NCBI RefSeq assembly: GCF_011801125.1
Contig: NZ_CP046171.1
Location: forward strand, 6,448,001-6,512,000
DNA from: Nocardia brasiliensis
GTDB lineage: Bacteria > Actinomycetota > Actinomycetes > Mycobacteriales > Mycobacteriaceae
Length of the DNA: 64,000 bases
Direction of reading: 5' to 3'
The notes beneath the pieces were generated by a model. The model searched no databases and had not been told where the DNA came from. It worked only from the letters and a program-made list of their open reading frames with translations. The translations under genes and the position numbers were made by a program. Below are positions 7,973-17,261 of the stretch, piece by piece. The number at the start of each line of letters is the position of its first letter. Position 1 is the stretch's first letter.

Positions 7973-10390
7973 TCATCGAGCCAGCCAGGCGACGAATCGT
8001 TCGGTCTCGGTGATCAATTCGCGCATGCCGCGGCCGATCGGCACGTGCGCGCCCGCGGTCGCGTCGCGCAGCGCCTCGACGACCCACTTGCCCTCGCGCG
8101 CGATGAGGTGCTTGTTGAGGTCGTCCACCTTGCCGCCCACCCCCATCACGGCGAGCGCGACTTTCGCCCTGGTGGAGTGGGCAGCGTCGATGTGGCGCTC
8201 CACTTCTCGATGGTTCACCCCGGCGGCGAGCAGGGTGCGCCGGGCCCGGGACAGGCTGGCCGCCTCCACCGCCGACCGGCAGCAGGTCGCCACGAGTTCG
8301 TCGGCGATGGCCTGCGGTAGCTGCGGGGTGCGCACCAGCGCGCGGGCGTCGTCGAGGTAGCGGCGGACCGGATCGCTGGACACCCGCACCTCGACCACCG
8401 AACGGTCGCGGCGCTGCACCTCCAGCACGGTGGCGTCGAGCTCCATGCGGCGCACCGCCTCGGCGAGCCGCTCGTCGTGGGTGAACACCACCACCTGCCT
8501 GGTCCAGGCGACCGCGGCGAGCACCCTGGCCAGCCCGTCCACCTTGGCCGGGTCCATCGCCTGCACCGGATCGTCGATCATGACGAAGCGAAACGGGCTC
8601 TCCTCGACCGTGGCCCGCGGCAGGAACAGCGACAACCCGAGCGCGTGCAGCTCGCCCTGGCTCATCACGCCGAGCGCGGCGCCGTCCACCTCGTCCACCG
8701 TGACGTCGAGCAGCACCCGGCGCGCCGTTCCGGCATTGCCCTGCAAGCGAATCGCGCCGAGCTCCACATTGCTCTGCTGGCGCAGCGTCTGCCAGACCCA
8801 GCGGGCCGTGGTCTCCAACGGCGTCATGCGCTCCCCGCGCAGCCCCGCGGTGGCCGCCTTGAGCCATTCCTCGGCCTTCTTGGTGGTGCGCAGTTCCGCG
8901 GCGTGCGCCGCGACCTCGCGCGCGCCCTCCAGCCAGCTCACGATGCGCGGTACCAGCGGGGTCCACACCTCGTCGAGGCGATCGAGCTCCTTGCGGGTGC
9001 CCTGCTGCACCAGATCGAGTTCGTCGACCAACCTGGCGTGCGCGCCACGCAGCCGATCCGGCAGCTCGTCGCTGTAGTCGGCGGCGGTGAGCGCGGCCCA
9101 GTCGGCCCAGGCCCTGCGCACCGCGGTGGTGTCCACCGAGGGCGGGTTGCGCGGATCGAAATCCAGTTCCGGCGGCACCAGCTCGGGCAGCGACCGCGCG
9201 GCCCGCAACGCGTGCCCGAGTTCGGCGCGCGCCGTGGTCAACGCGTCGACCCGCGCGGCGAGCGTGGCGATCGACTCGTCGGCCTGGGTCAGCCACGCCT
9301 GGTCCAGCTCGCCGCGGCCGCACACCGGGCACGGGCACGCGCCGCTCGCCTCCTGGTGCGCGCGGGCCCGACGCAGCAGCTCGAGCACCCGCAGGTCGGC
9401 CTCGGCGTCGGCGGTGGTGCCCGCGCTCAGCGCGGTGCCGCACTCGGCGAGCCGGGTGGCCACCGCCGCCACCTCGGCCGCGCTCGGCAGGGTGAGCCGC
9501 ACGATCGCGCGCAGACCGGCCGGACCCGCGGGATCGTCGAAGGCGCCGATCACCTCGTTGCCCACGGCGGTGAGATCCGGTTGCGCGGGCCGCAGCAGCG
9601 CGCTGACCCGCACCGCGCGGTCGTCGGCCACGCCGTCCAGCGCTTCCAGCAGTTCCATGCGCTCTTGCCGGGAATCGCGCACGGCGCGTTCCAGTTCCAG
9701 CCTGCGCAGGCGAATCCGCTCCTGCGCCACCGTCAATTCGTCGAGGCCGAGCAGTTGATGCAGCGCGTCGAACAGATCGCTCGGTTTGCCGTCGACCAGC
9801 GCGCCGAGTTCGCTGTAGGACAGGAACGGGCGGTACAGCTCGAGCAGGCCGGCCCAGCGATCGATATCGAATTCCGTTGCCTCGGCAGGGGGATGGCGTT
9901 CGGTCCAGCGCGCGTCGGGCAGGTCGGCAGCGGCGGCCCATTCCTTGGCGATGGTCAGCCGCGGCTGTGTGCCCGCGCCGAGCAACTCGACCTCGATGCG
10001 CGCCGATTCACCCGCGTGCAGGTTGCGCCATCCCTCCCGCCAGGCCGCGGATCGACCGTCCCAGCGTCGATTCCCGCCGGTGAACACCAATTCCGCGGCC
10101 TCGGCGAAACTGGACTTACCGCTGCCGTTACGGCCGACGACCAGGGTGAGCCCGGGTCCGGGCGGCAACCGCAGTTCCGCCTCCTGGCCGATGCCGCGGA
10201 AACCGCGCACCCGGATGGTCTGCAGGAAGATCCCGTGGTCGTCGAATACCGGTGCGGGGTCGTCGTTTTCGTTACTACCAAGGGCGCGCAGGACGGTGCG
10301 TGCCACCGACGGAGTCACCGCGGGGTCCGCGGCGAGCCTGCGGGTGACCACCTCGCTCAGCCGCGGCACCGGATCGGCGTCGGGACGCAT
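7973..10390 (-). CDS. SMC/Rad50-like AAA ATPase with central CPVC zinc-hook-type motif
   Basis: About 805 residues from the ATG at 10390 (GGAGGGGG ends 11 nt upstream). Order: FRGIGQEAELRLPPG strand region typical of RecF/SMC heads, Walker A GRNGSGKSS with Lys92, long Ala/Glu/Arg-rich helical middle, CPCPVCG at 352-358 flanked by helices as in a Rad50 hook, second helical arm, ABC signature GVMSQGEL (575-582), Walker B FVMIDDPVQAMDP (603 onward), D/H-loop FTHDE, and a C-terminal helical domain. The frame stays open upstream to 10813, and a GTG at 10414 preceded by GGAGGA is an alternative start. It heads a two-gene unit with the 156-residue protein and is divergent from the SWIM/MoxR/DUF5682/VWA operon. 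DNA repair or defence is inferred. Confidence 0.82.
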   Translation of the reverse strand: MRPDADPVPRLSEVVTRRLAADPAVTPSVARTVLRALGSNENDDPAPVFDDHGIFLQTIRVRGFRGIGQEAELRLPPGPGLTLVVGRNGSGKSSFAEAAELVFTGGNRRWDGRSAAWREGWRNLHAGESARIEVELLGAGTQPRLTIAKEWAAAADLPDARWTERHPPAEATEFDIDRWAGLLELYRPFLSYSELGALVDGKPSDLFDALHQLLGLDELTVAQERIRLRRLELERAVRDSRQERMELLEALDGVADDRAVRVSALLRPAQPDLTAVGNEVIGAFDDPAGPAGLRAIVRLTLPSAAEVAAVATRLAECGTALSAGTTADAEADLRVLELLRRARAHQEASGACPCPVCGRGELDQAWLTQADESIATLAARVDALTTARAELGHALRAARSLPELVPPELDFDPRNPPSVDTTAVRRAWADWAALTAADYSDELPDRLRGAHARLVDELDLVQQGTRKELDRLDEVWTPLVPRIVSWLEGAREVAAHAAELRTTKKAEEWLKAATAGLRGERMTPLETTARWVWQTLRQQSNVELGAIRLQGNAGTARRVLLDVTVDEVDGAALGVMSQGELHALGLSLFLPRATVEESPFRFVMIDDPVQAMDPAKVDGLARVLAAVAWTRQVVVFTHDERLAEAVRRMELDATVLEVQRRDRSVVEVRVSSDPVRRYLDDARALVRTPQLPQAIADELVATCCRSAVEAASLSRARRTLLAAGVNHREVERHIDAAHSTRAKVALAVMGVGGKVDDLNKHLIAREGKWVVEALRDATAGAHVPIGRGMRELITETERFVAWLAR

Positions 10391-10862
10391 CTCGTCGAGA
10401 ACCCCCTCCACCACCGAGCCGCTACCGGTCCTCCGATCCCGTGCGCCTGCATGACGCGCAAGCGCTGCCCGCGGCGCACTGTCGAAGCTGAGCGAAACGC
10501 TACCCGATCGGGTCGCTTTCGCCCACCGGAGGCAGCGACCGGCGACGTCATGCGAATCTGCCCGCGGGGATGGATATGGCCATCGAATCGGCTGGGGCCG
10601 CGCTTCGATGTCCACCCCTCGCCAGCCCCGGCGGGCAGCTCGATGGTGTAACACCCGATTTGGGTGGCTCGGTCGAGCCGAACAGGACAGAATGCCAGAC
10701 AACCCGAACTCGTGCAAGATGTTTTCGGTATCGAATCCATCGACAGCACAGTATTTTCCGTACGATCGGCGGCGGCATGTGGGCGGCCACGCGACGACCG
10801 GGCGGCCGCGCACTTGTCGGTGGTCTGCGGTAGAAATCCGTCAACCGAGAAACGGGGGAACC
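10391..10862. other. Divergent intergenic region between the ATPase unit and the MoxR-VWA operon
   Basis: A 472-bp stretch with no convincing gene. It is less GC-biased than the surroundings around 10700-10780 and contains TACGAT near 10771, a possible -10 element for the rightward operon, although no matching -35 at 17-18 bp is clear. Open frames crossing it on either strand have atypical composition, apart from a possible N-terminal extension of the ATPase. It probably carries both divergent promoters. Confidence 0.45.
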
Positions 10863-13724
10863 ATGTCGCGCTGGAGCGAGGACCAGGTCACGGCGCTCGC
10901 GCCGGACGCGAGCTCGCTCTCGGCCGCGCGCAAGCTGGCCGGGCGCTGGCACGGCACCGGGCACCACGACACCGCGCTGTGGGGTAGCTGCCGCGGCAGC
11001 GGCGCCGAGCCGTATCGCACCGTGGTCGATCTCGGCGGCCCGGCCTACCAATGCTCCTGCCCCAGCCGGAAATTCCCGTGCAAGCACGCGCTGTCACTGT
11101 TGCTCGAATGGGCGGCGGGCCGGGTCGCGGACGCGCCGGAGACCGCCGACTTCGCGGCCACATGGCTCGCGGGCCGGGCCGCGCGCGCCGCGCGGTCCGC
11201 CCCGGCCGCCCGCACCGCGAACCCGGCGACGGCCGAACAGCGGCGGGTACGGGTCACCGCCGGACTGGAGGAACTCGAGGTCTGGCTCGGCGACCAGGTC
11301 CGCACCGGCCTGGCCCAGAGCGACCGCTCGTTCCGCGCGTTCGAGACGATCGCCGCCCGCATGGTCGACGCCCAGGCGCCCGGCGTCGCCGCCGCCTTGC
11401 GGCGACTGCCGATCACGATGGCGACCAGGCCCGATTGGCCGGCGGCGGTGCTGCGCGAGTACGCCAGGCTGCACCTGCTGATCGTCGCGCATCGCCGGTT
11501 GGACGAGCTCGCGCCCGCGCTGCGGGCCAGCGTCCGCACGCATATCGGCTATCCGAACCCGGCCGAGGCGGTGCGCACCGAGCCCGCGGTCCGCGATCTG
11601 TGGCAGGTGCTCGGCGTCCGCGTCACCGAGGAGCAACGCCTCCATACCCGGCGCACCTGGTTGTACGGCCGCGCGACCCGGCGCTGGGCGCTGCTGGTGG
11701 ACCACTCGTTCGGGTCCCCCACCTTTCCGGCCGACGTACCGACCCTCGGCTTGTGCGCCGACGCGGAGCTGCACTACTACCCGGGTGCGGCCCCGCTGCG
11801 CGCGCTATGGGGTGAACGGCACAGTGCCGCTGAACCTTTCACCACACTGCCGGTCGATCCGGAACGGCCGGGCACCATCGCGGCGGCGCTGGCCGAGCAC
11901 GCGGCGGCGCTCGGCGCCGACCCCTGGCTGCGCGGCTGGCCCGTGCTGCTCGTCGACGTCGTGCCGGTGTGCACCGAAAGTGGCTGCTGTCTGGTCGAAT
12001 CCGACGGTACCGCACTTCCCGTGGCCGATACCGAACAGCCATGGCGGCTGCTCGGCGTCTCCGGCGGCCACCCGGTGACTGTCGCCGCCGAGTGGACCGC
12101 GGCCGGTTTGCTGCCGATCTCGGTGTGCTGCGCGGGCGAGGTCATCGATCCGGCACCGGCCGATCCCGGCGGCGCGGCGAATCCCGGCGGCACACGGGGC
12201 GCCGACGGCGCCGACCTGACCTCCGCCGCCCTGCTCGGCACCGCCCGCCGCGCCCCCGACCTCGCCCGGCTCGCCGCGCCCGTCGCCGAGATCGCCGCGC
12301 ACCTGCCCGCCGACCCGGCCGTGCGCCTGCTCGAATCCGCCGCGCTACAGGATGTTTTCGTGCGCGGTGGCCATCTGGCGAGCACCGCGAGCGTGCCGGA
12401 GCCCGCCGCGGACGACCCCCGATCGCTGCTGCCCCGCGCCGCGGCGGACCGTCTCGCGCGCATGGTGCGGGAGCGCTCCCCCTTCCTGCCCGAGTGGTTC
12501 GCGGCGGCAACGCCGCACGACTACCGCGCGCCCGACGCGCTGTGCGCGCAGCTGCTGGAGCAGGCCGAGCGCAGCGCCGAGCACCGGGAGCCCCTGCTGC
12601 GCCTGGCGGGCACCCGGGGCCGGTGGCTCGCCGAGCGGCATCCACAATGGCGAAACCTGCTGCGCGAGCACGACTCCGTGACACCGGCCGCGCAGGTCTG
12701 GCAGTACGGCCGCGCCCCGGAGCGCGCGGCCTGGCTCACCGAACTCCGCCGCACCGACGCCGACGCCGCGCGCGAGGCGCTCGCCGCGGCCTGGCCCAAG
12801 GAATCCGGTCCGCTGAAGGCCGAACTGCTCGCGGTGCTCGCCGACGGGATCTCGCGTGCCGACGAGCCGCTGCTGGAGGCCGGGCTGGACGACCGGCGCG
12901 CCGACGTGCGCCGCACCGCCGCCGGCCTGCTCTCGCTGCTGCCCGAATCGGCCCTCGCCAAGCGCATGGCCCGGCGCGCGGGCACCTGGCTGCGGGTCGA
13001 GCACCGGCTGCTGCACACCGAACTCGTTGTCGCGCTGCCCGATACGCTCGACGACGCGGCGCGGCGCGACGGCATCAGCGACGGCGGTGTCGAGTTCGGC
13101 TATCGGTGGGGCGGGGCGCCCGACCGCACCGCGGGCAGGCTGCGCCAGCTCGTCGCCGCGACACCGCTGACGCACTGGACGCGCGTGCTCGGCGGACCCG
13201 GCAAGACCGTCAAGGCCAGGGTCGACGACCGCTTCCGCCAGCCGGTCTTCGACGGCTGGGTGGATGCCGCACTGGCACAGCGGGATTCGGCCTGGGCACG
13301 GGCGCTGTTCGACGCGGGCGTGCCCACCGACCTGGCCATGCTGCGCAGGCGCGAGCTGTTCGCGCTGCTGCCGCTGCCCGACCGGACCAGACACCTGCTC
13401 GGCCTCGACGGCGCCTGGCTCTCCGAGATCGAGGCGCTGCTGCCGGCGATGGGCCATCCGTGGCCGGAACCGTTGGCGCAGCACGTGATCCTGCTGCTGT
13501 TGGAGCGGGCCCGCGCGGCGGCGCGGCGACCGCAGACACACGGCACCGGCCCCAGCGCGCACCGTTCGCTGCTGGCCGCGGCGGCGACGCACCTGCCGGT
13601 CGGCGCGGCCGGGGCGGCAGGCGTCGCGGCCCGCCGCTGCGGCGACGCCGCCTGGGAGCGGGCCTTCGACCAACTCGCCCATGACCTCAACCACCGCTCG
13701 ATGATGCTCGAGGAGTTGCAGTGA
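10863..13724 (+). CDS. SWIM zinc-finger protein, YehQ-like (first gene of MoxR-VWA cassette)
   Basis: A 953-residue protein whose N-terminus holds a SWIM finger CxC-x6-CxH (Cys64, Cys66, Cys73, His75, in YQCSCPSRKFPCKH), a zinc fold that binds DNA or protein. The rest is large and helical with HEAT-like stretches (DDRRADVRRTAAGLLSLL); the second half is probably the DUF5691-type region. ATG has GGGGGAA 4 nt upstream. It overlaps the MoxR gene by GTGA. In E. coli the equivalent set is yehL (MoxR ATPase), yehM (DUF5682), yehP (VWA) and yehQ (SWIM). Role inferred: substrate or target recognition for the chaperone-like MoxR-VWA machine. Confidence 0.85.
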   Translation: MSRWSEDQVTALAPDASSLSAARKLAGRWHGTGHHDTALWGSCRGSGAEPYRTVVDLGGPAYQCSCPSRKFPCKHALSLLLEWAAGRVADAPETADFAATWLAGRAARAARSAPAARTANPATAEQRRVRVTAGLEELEVWLGDQVRTGLAQSDRSFRAFETIAARMVDAQAPGVAAALRRLPITMATRPDWPAAVLREYARLHLLIVAHRRLDELAPALRASVRTHIGYPNPAEAVRTEPAVRDLWQVLGVRVTEEQRLHTRRTWLYGRATRRWALLVDHSFGSPTFPADVPTLGLCADAELHYYPGAAPLRALWGERHSAAEPFTTLPVDPERPGTIAAALAEHAAALGADPWLRGWPVLLVDVVPVCTESGCCLVESDGTALPVADTEQPWRLLGVSGGHPVTVAAEWTAAGLLPISVCCAGEVIDPAPADPGGAANPGGTRGADGADLTSAALLGTARRAPDLARLAAPVAEIAAHLPADPAVRLLESAALQDVFVRGGHLASTASVPEPAADDPRSLLPRAAADRLARMVRERSPFLPEWFAAATPHDYRAPDALCAQLLEQAERSAEHREPLLRLAGTRGRWLAERHPQWRNLLREHDSVTPAAQVWQYGRAPERAAWLTELRRTDADAAREALAAAWPKESGPLKAELLAVLADGISRADEPLLEAGLDDRRADVRRTAAGLLSLLPESALAKRMARRAGTWLRVEHRLLHTELVVALPDTLDDAARRDGISDGGVEFGYRWGGAPDRTAGRLRQLVAATPLTHWTRVLGGPGKTVKARVDDRFRQPVFDGWVDAALAQRDSAWARALFDAGVPTDLAMLRRRELFALLPLPDRTRHLLGLDGAWLSEIEALLPAMGHPWPEPLAQHVILLLLERARAAARRPQTHGTGPSAHRSLLAAAATHLPVGAAGAAGVAARRCGDAAWERAFDQLAHDLNHRSMMLEELQ

Positions 13725-14821
13725 CCACCGACAACGTGACGCCCGATCTGCTGCGGCCGCACGCCGAACAGGCCTACGCCGCGGAACTGCGCGCCCTCGC
13801 GGCCGCCGACGAGCGCCCGCGTCCGCCGTCCTGGCTGCTCTCGCCGTGGGCCGTGCTCACCTATCTGCTCGGCGGCACCCTCGACGACGGCACGGTGATC
13901 AGCCCGAAGTACGTGGGGCCGCGCAGGCTCATGGAGGTCGCCGTCGCCACCCTGGCCACCGATCGCGCGCTGCTGCTGCTCGGCGTGCCCGGCACGGCCA
14001 AGACCTGGGTATCGGAACATCTTTCGGCCGCCATCTGCGGCGCGTCGACGCTGCTCGTCCAGGGCACCTCCGGCACCGCGGAGGAGGCGATCCGTTACGG
14101 CTGGAACTACGCGCGGTTGCTCGCCGAGGGCCCGAGCGCCGAAGCGCTCGTGCCGTCCCCGGTGCTGACCGCGATGCGGACCGGCGCCATCGCGCGCGTC
14201 GAGGAGCTCACCCGCATCCCCGCCGACGTGCAGGACGCGCTGATCACCATCCTGTCCGAAAAGACGCTGCCGATACCCGAGCTCGGCACCGAGGTGCAGG
14301 CGGCGAAGGGCTTCAACGTCATCGCCACGGCCAACGACCGCGATCGCGGCGTGAACGAGTTGTCCTCCGCGCTGCGCCGCCGCTTCAACACGGTGGTGCT
14401 GCCGCTGCCCGCGGACGAGGACGAAGAGGTCGAGATCGTCAGCCGCCGGGTGGCCCAGCTCGGCGCCGCGCTGGAGCTGCCGACGGTGCCCGCCGCGGCC
14501 GAGGAGGTGCGCCGAGTGGTGCGCGTCTTCCGCGAATTGCGTTCCGGGCATACCGCCGACGGCCGGACCAAGCTCAAGTCGCCCTCGGGCACCCTGTCCA
14601 CCGCCGAGGCGATCTCGGTGATCACCAACGGGATCGCGCTGTCGGCCCACTTCGGCGACGGCGTGCTGCGGGCCGCCGACATCGCGGGCGCGGTGCTCGG
14701 CTCGGTGATCAAGGACCCGGTCACCGATGCGGTCGTGTGGACCGAATACCTCGAAGCCGTGGTCCGCGAACGTCCGGAGTGGTCGGACTTCTACCGCGCC
14801 TGCCGCGAGATCAGCGGGTAG
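13721..14821 (+). CDS. MoxR-family AAA+ ATPase, YehL-like
   Basis: A 366-residue AAA+ ATPase. Walker A is GVPGTAKT with Lys94. The Walker B region reads ARVEELTRIPADVQDALI, so Asp of the usual DE pair is replaced (VEE). Sensor 1 is VIATANDRDRG and the arginine-finger region is SSALRRRFNTVVLPLP. MoxR proteins act with VWA partners as chaperone-like remodellers; the YehL type forms its own subfamily. The GTG start overlaps the SWIM gene stop, with AGGAG 5 nt upstream. Followed after 37 bp by the DUF5682 gene. Confidence 0.9.
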   Translation: MTTDNVTPDLLRPHAEQAYAAELRALAAADERPRPPSWLLSPWAVLTYLLGGTLDDGTVISPKYVGPRRLMEVAVATLATDRALLLLGVPGTAKTWVSEHLSAAICGASTLLVQGTSGTAEEAIRYGWNYARLLAEGPSAEALVPSPVLTAMRTGAIARVEELTRIPADVQDALITILSEKTLPIPELGTEVQAAKGFNVIATANDRDRGVNELSSALRRRFNTVVLPLPADEDEEVEIVSRRVAQLGAALELPTVPAAAEEVRRVVRVFRELRSGHTADGRTKLKSPSGTLSTAEAISVITNGIALSAHFGDGVLRAADIAGAVLGSVIKDPVTDAVVWTEYLEAVVRERPEWSDFYRACREISG

Positions 14822-14858
14822 GCGTGCGCGATCGATCGCCGTGGCCGGGGATGGCCGC

Positions 14859-17261
14859 ATGACCAGCGTCGAGGGTGCGCCCGCCGCGACGAACGGCGCC
14901 GCGAGCGCCCCACTCACCCGGGTGTTCGGCATCCGGCACCACGGGCCGGGCTCGGCCCGCTCGCTGCGCGCGGCGCTGACCGAGTTCCGGCCGGACACCA
15001 TCCTGATCGAGGGCCCGGCCGATGCCGATCCCCTGGTCGGCTACGTCGCCGCCGATGGTATGACGCCGCCGGTCGCGCTGCTCGCCTACGTGCCCGACGC
15101 TCCCGCGACGGCGGCGTTCTGGCCGTATGCGGTGTTCTCACCGGAATGGCAGGCGCTGTCTTACGCCGTGGCGCACGGGGTGCCCGTGCGGTTCTGCGAT
15201 CTGCCCGCGAGCACGGTACTGGCCGTCGACGACACACCGGGTGATCGGTTCGATCCGCTCGGCGCGCTGGCGGCGGCGGGCGGCTACGACGACGCCGAGC
15301 GCTGGTGGGACGCGGTGGTCGAATCCGCCCCGGACGCCGCCGCTTTCGACGCGATCACCGAGGCGATGGGCGCGCTGCGCGAGTCGGCACAGCACGAACC
15401 GGCACAGCGCGAATCGGCACAGCGCGGCGACGACCGGGCGCCCCGGCTCTCGACCGTGGAAACCGAACGCGCCGAGGCGGATTCGGTCGCCGAGGCGATC
15501 GACGACGAACCGGAGCCGGAGCCGACGCTGTTCGGACCGGCCCGGATCGACGCGCACACCCTGCGGCGCGAGGCCTATATGCGTCAGTGCATGCGCAAGG
15601 CGCTGAAGGACGGATCGCGGCGCCTCGCGGTGGTCTGCGGGGCGTGGCACGCGCCCGCGCTCGCGGGCAAGCTCGGCCCCGCCGCGCCGGATACCCGTCT
15701 GTTGAAAGGCATTCCGAAGACGAAGGCCACGGTGACCTGGGTGCCGTGGACGCATTCGCGCCTGTCCAGCCGGTCCGGTTATGGCGCGGGCATCACCTCG
15801 CCGGGCTGGTACCACCACCTGTTCACCGAAACCGAGCGCCCGATCGTGCGCTGGCTCACCAAGGTGGCCGGGGTGCTGCGCGCCCACGATCTGCCGGTCT
15901 CCAGCGCGCACATCATCGAGGCGGTCCGGCTCGCCGATACCCTCGCCGGCCTGCGCGGCCGGCCACTGGCCGGGTTGTCCGAGGTCACCGAGGCCACACG
16001 CGCGGTGATGTGCGCGGGTGAGGAGACGATGCTGCGCTTCGTCGTCGACGAACTGGTGGTCGGCGAGGCGCTGGGCACCGTGCCCGAAGGCACGCCCGCC
16101 GTCCCGCTGGACGCGGACCTGCGCGCCCGGATCCGGTCGCTGCGGATGAAACAGGAACCGACGGCCCGCACAATCGATCTCGATCTGCGCAAGCAGCGCG
16201 AGGTCGAGCGCTCCCGGCTGCTGCACCGGCTGCGCGTGCTCGGCATCGGGTGGGGCACCCTGACCACCAGCGAGGTGCGCGGCACCGGCACCTTCCGGGA
16301 GACCTGGACGCTGCGGTGGCGCCCGGACTACGCGATCTCGATCATCGAGGCCTCGCGCTGGGGCACCACCGTGCGCACCGCCGCCGAGGCGAAGATCCTC
16401 GACGCCGCGAACCGGGACGACAGCGGCGTCGGCGAGCTCACCGCCGCGCTCGAGGTCGCGCTGCTGGCCGATCTCGGCGGCGCCACCGACGGCCTGATCG
16501 CCCGGCTGGCCTCGGTGGCCGCGCTGGATCACGACATCACCCACCTGCTCGCGGCACTGCCCGGCTTGATCCGGACGCTGCGCTACGGGGATGTGCGCGG
16601 CACCGACGGCGCCGCGCTCACACACGTCGTGGACGGCCTGCTGGTCCGCGTCTGCGCCGGCCTGCCCGGCGCGGTGACCGGACTCGACACCGACGCGGCC
16701 ACCGAGTTCCGCACGCTGCTCGACGCGGCGCACACCGCGGTCAGCACCCGCGACGACGACTGGGCCACCGCGCAGTGGCTCGGCGCGCTGCATCGCCTCG
16801 CCGACCGCGACGACGTGCACGGCGCGCTCGTCGGCCGCGCGGTCCGGCTGCTCTGCGACGCGGGCCGCATCGATGACGCCGAATCCGCGCGCAGGCTCTC
16901 GGCCGCGCTCTCGGTCGGCAACACCGCCGCCGCCAAGGCCGCCTGGATCGACGGTTTCCTCGGTGGCCGCGGCCTGCTGCTGGTGCACGACCGAGAGTTG
17001 TTGCGCCGCATCGACGATTGGTTGCGTGAGCTGCGCGAGGATCAGTTCGTGGCGACCCTGCCGCTGCTGCGCCGCACCTTCGCCGCGTTCGAGTCCGGCG
17101 AGCGGCGCGCCATCGGTCAGGCGGTACGCGACGGCGGTCCGGTCACCGGCGGCGCCGGGCACGGCGGCGATTTCGATGTCGCACGCGGCCGCCACGCGCT
17201 GCGCACCGCCGCACAGATCTTGGGTGTCTCGATCCCCCACCGGCAAGGAGCACGGCCATGA
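14859..17261 (+). CDS. DUF5682 family protein, YehM-like
   Basis: An 800-residue soluble protein. The N-terminal block GIRHHGPGSARSL (24-36), followed by PDTILIEGPADAD (Glu51), and a second His block VVCGAWHAPAL (His264) give two GxxH-type motifs separated by about 235 residues. That layout, and the helix between the first motif and the PDxxxxE strand, resembles the TraB/TIKI/EreA-ChaN metal-dependent hydrolase fold; this is my inference. The C-terminal half is helical repeats rich in Ala/Leu. ATG 14859 has GGGGATGG just upstream. It overlaps the VWA gene by ATGA. Confidence 0.82.
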   Translation: MTSVEGAPAATNGAASAPLTRVFGIRHHGPGSARSLRAALTEFRPDTILIEGPADADPLVGYVAADGMTPPVALLAYVPDAPATAAFWPYAVFSPEWQALSYAVAHGVPVRFCDLPASTVLAVDDTPGDRFDPLGALAAAGGYDDAERWWDAVVESAPDAAAFDAITEAMGALRESAQHEPAQRESAQRGDDRAPRLSTVETERAEADSVAEAIDDEPEPEPTLFGPARIDAHTLRREAYMRQCMRKALKDGSRRLAVVCGAWHAPALAGKLGPAAPDTRLLKGIPKTKATVTWVPWTHSRLSSRSGYGAGITSPGWYHHLFTETERPIVRWLTKVAGVLRAHDLPVSSAHIIEAVRLADTLAGLRGRPLAGLSEVTEATRAVMCAGEETMLRFVVDELVVGEALGTVPEGTPAVPLDADLRARIRSLRMKQEPTARTIDLDLRKQREVERSRLLHRLRVLGIGWGTLTTSEVRGTGTFRETWTLRWRPDYAISIIEASRWGTTVRTAAEAKILDAANRDDSGVGELTAALEVALLADLGGATDGLIARLASVAALDHDITHLLAALPGLIRTLRYGDVRGTDGAALTHVVDGLLVRVCAGLPGAVTGLDTDAATEFRTLLDAAHTAVSTRDDDWATAQWLGALHRLADRDDVHGALVGRAVRLLCDAGRIDDAESARRLSAALSVGNTAAAKAAWIDGFLGGRGLLLVHDRELLRRIDDWLRELREDQFVATLPLLRRTFAAFESGERRAIGQAVRDGGPVTGGAGHGGDFDVARGRHALRTAAQILGVSIPHRQGARP

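Noticed and set aside
15138..17246. About 700-codon open frame antisense to DUF5682
   Set aside because: Composition typical of a GC-rich antisense shadow and no recognisable motif.
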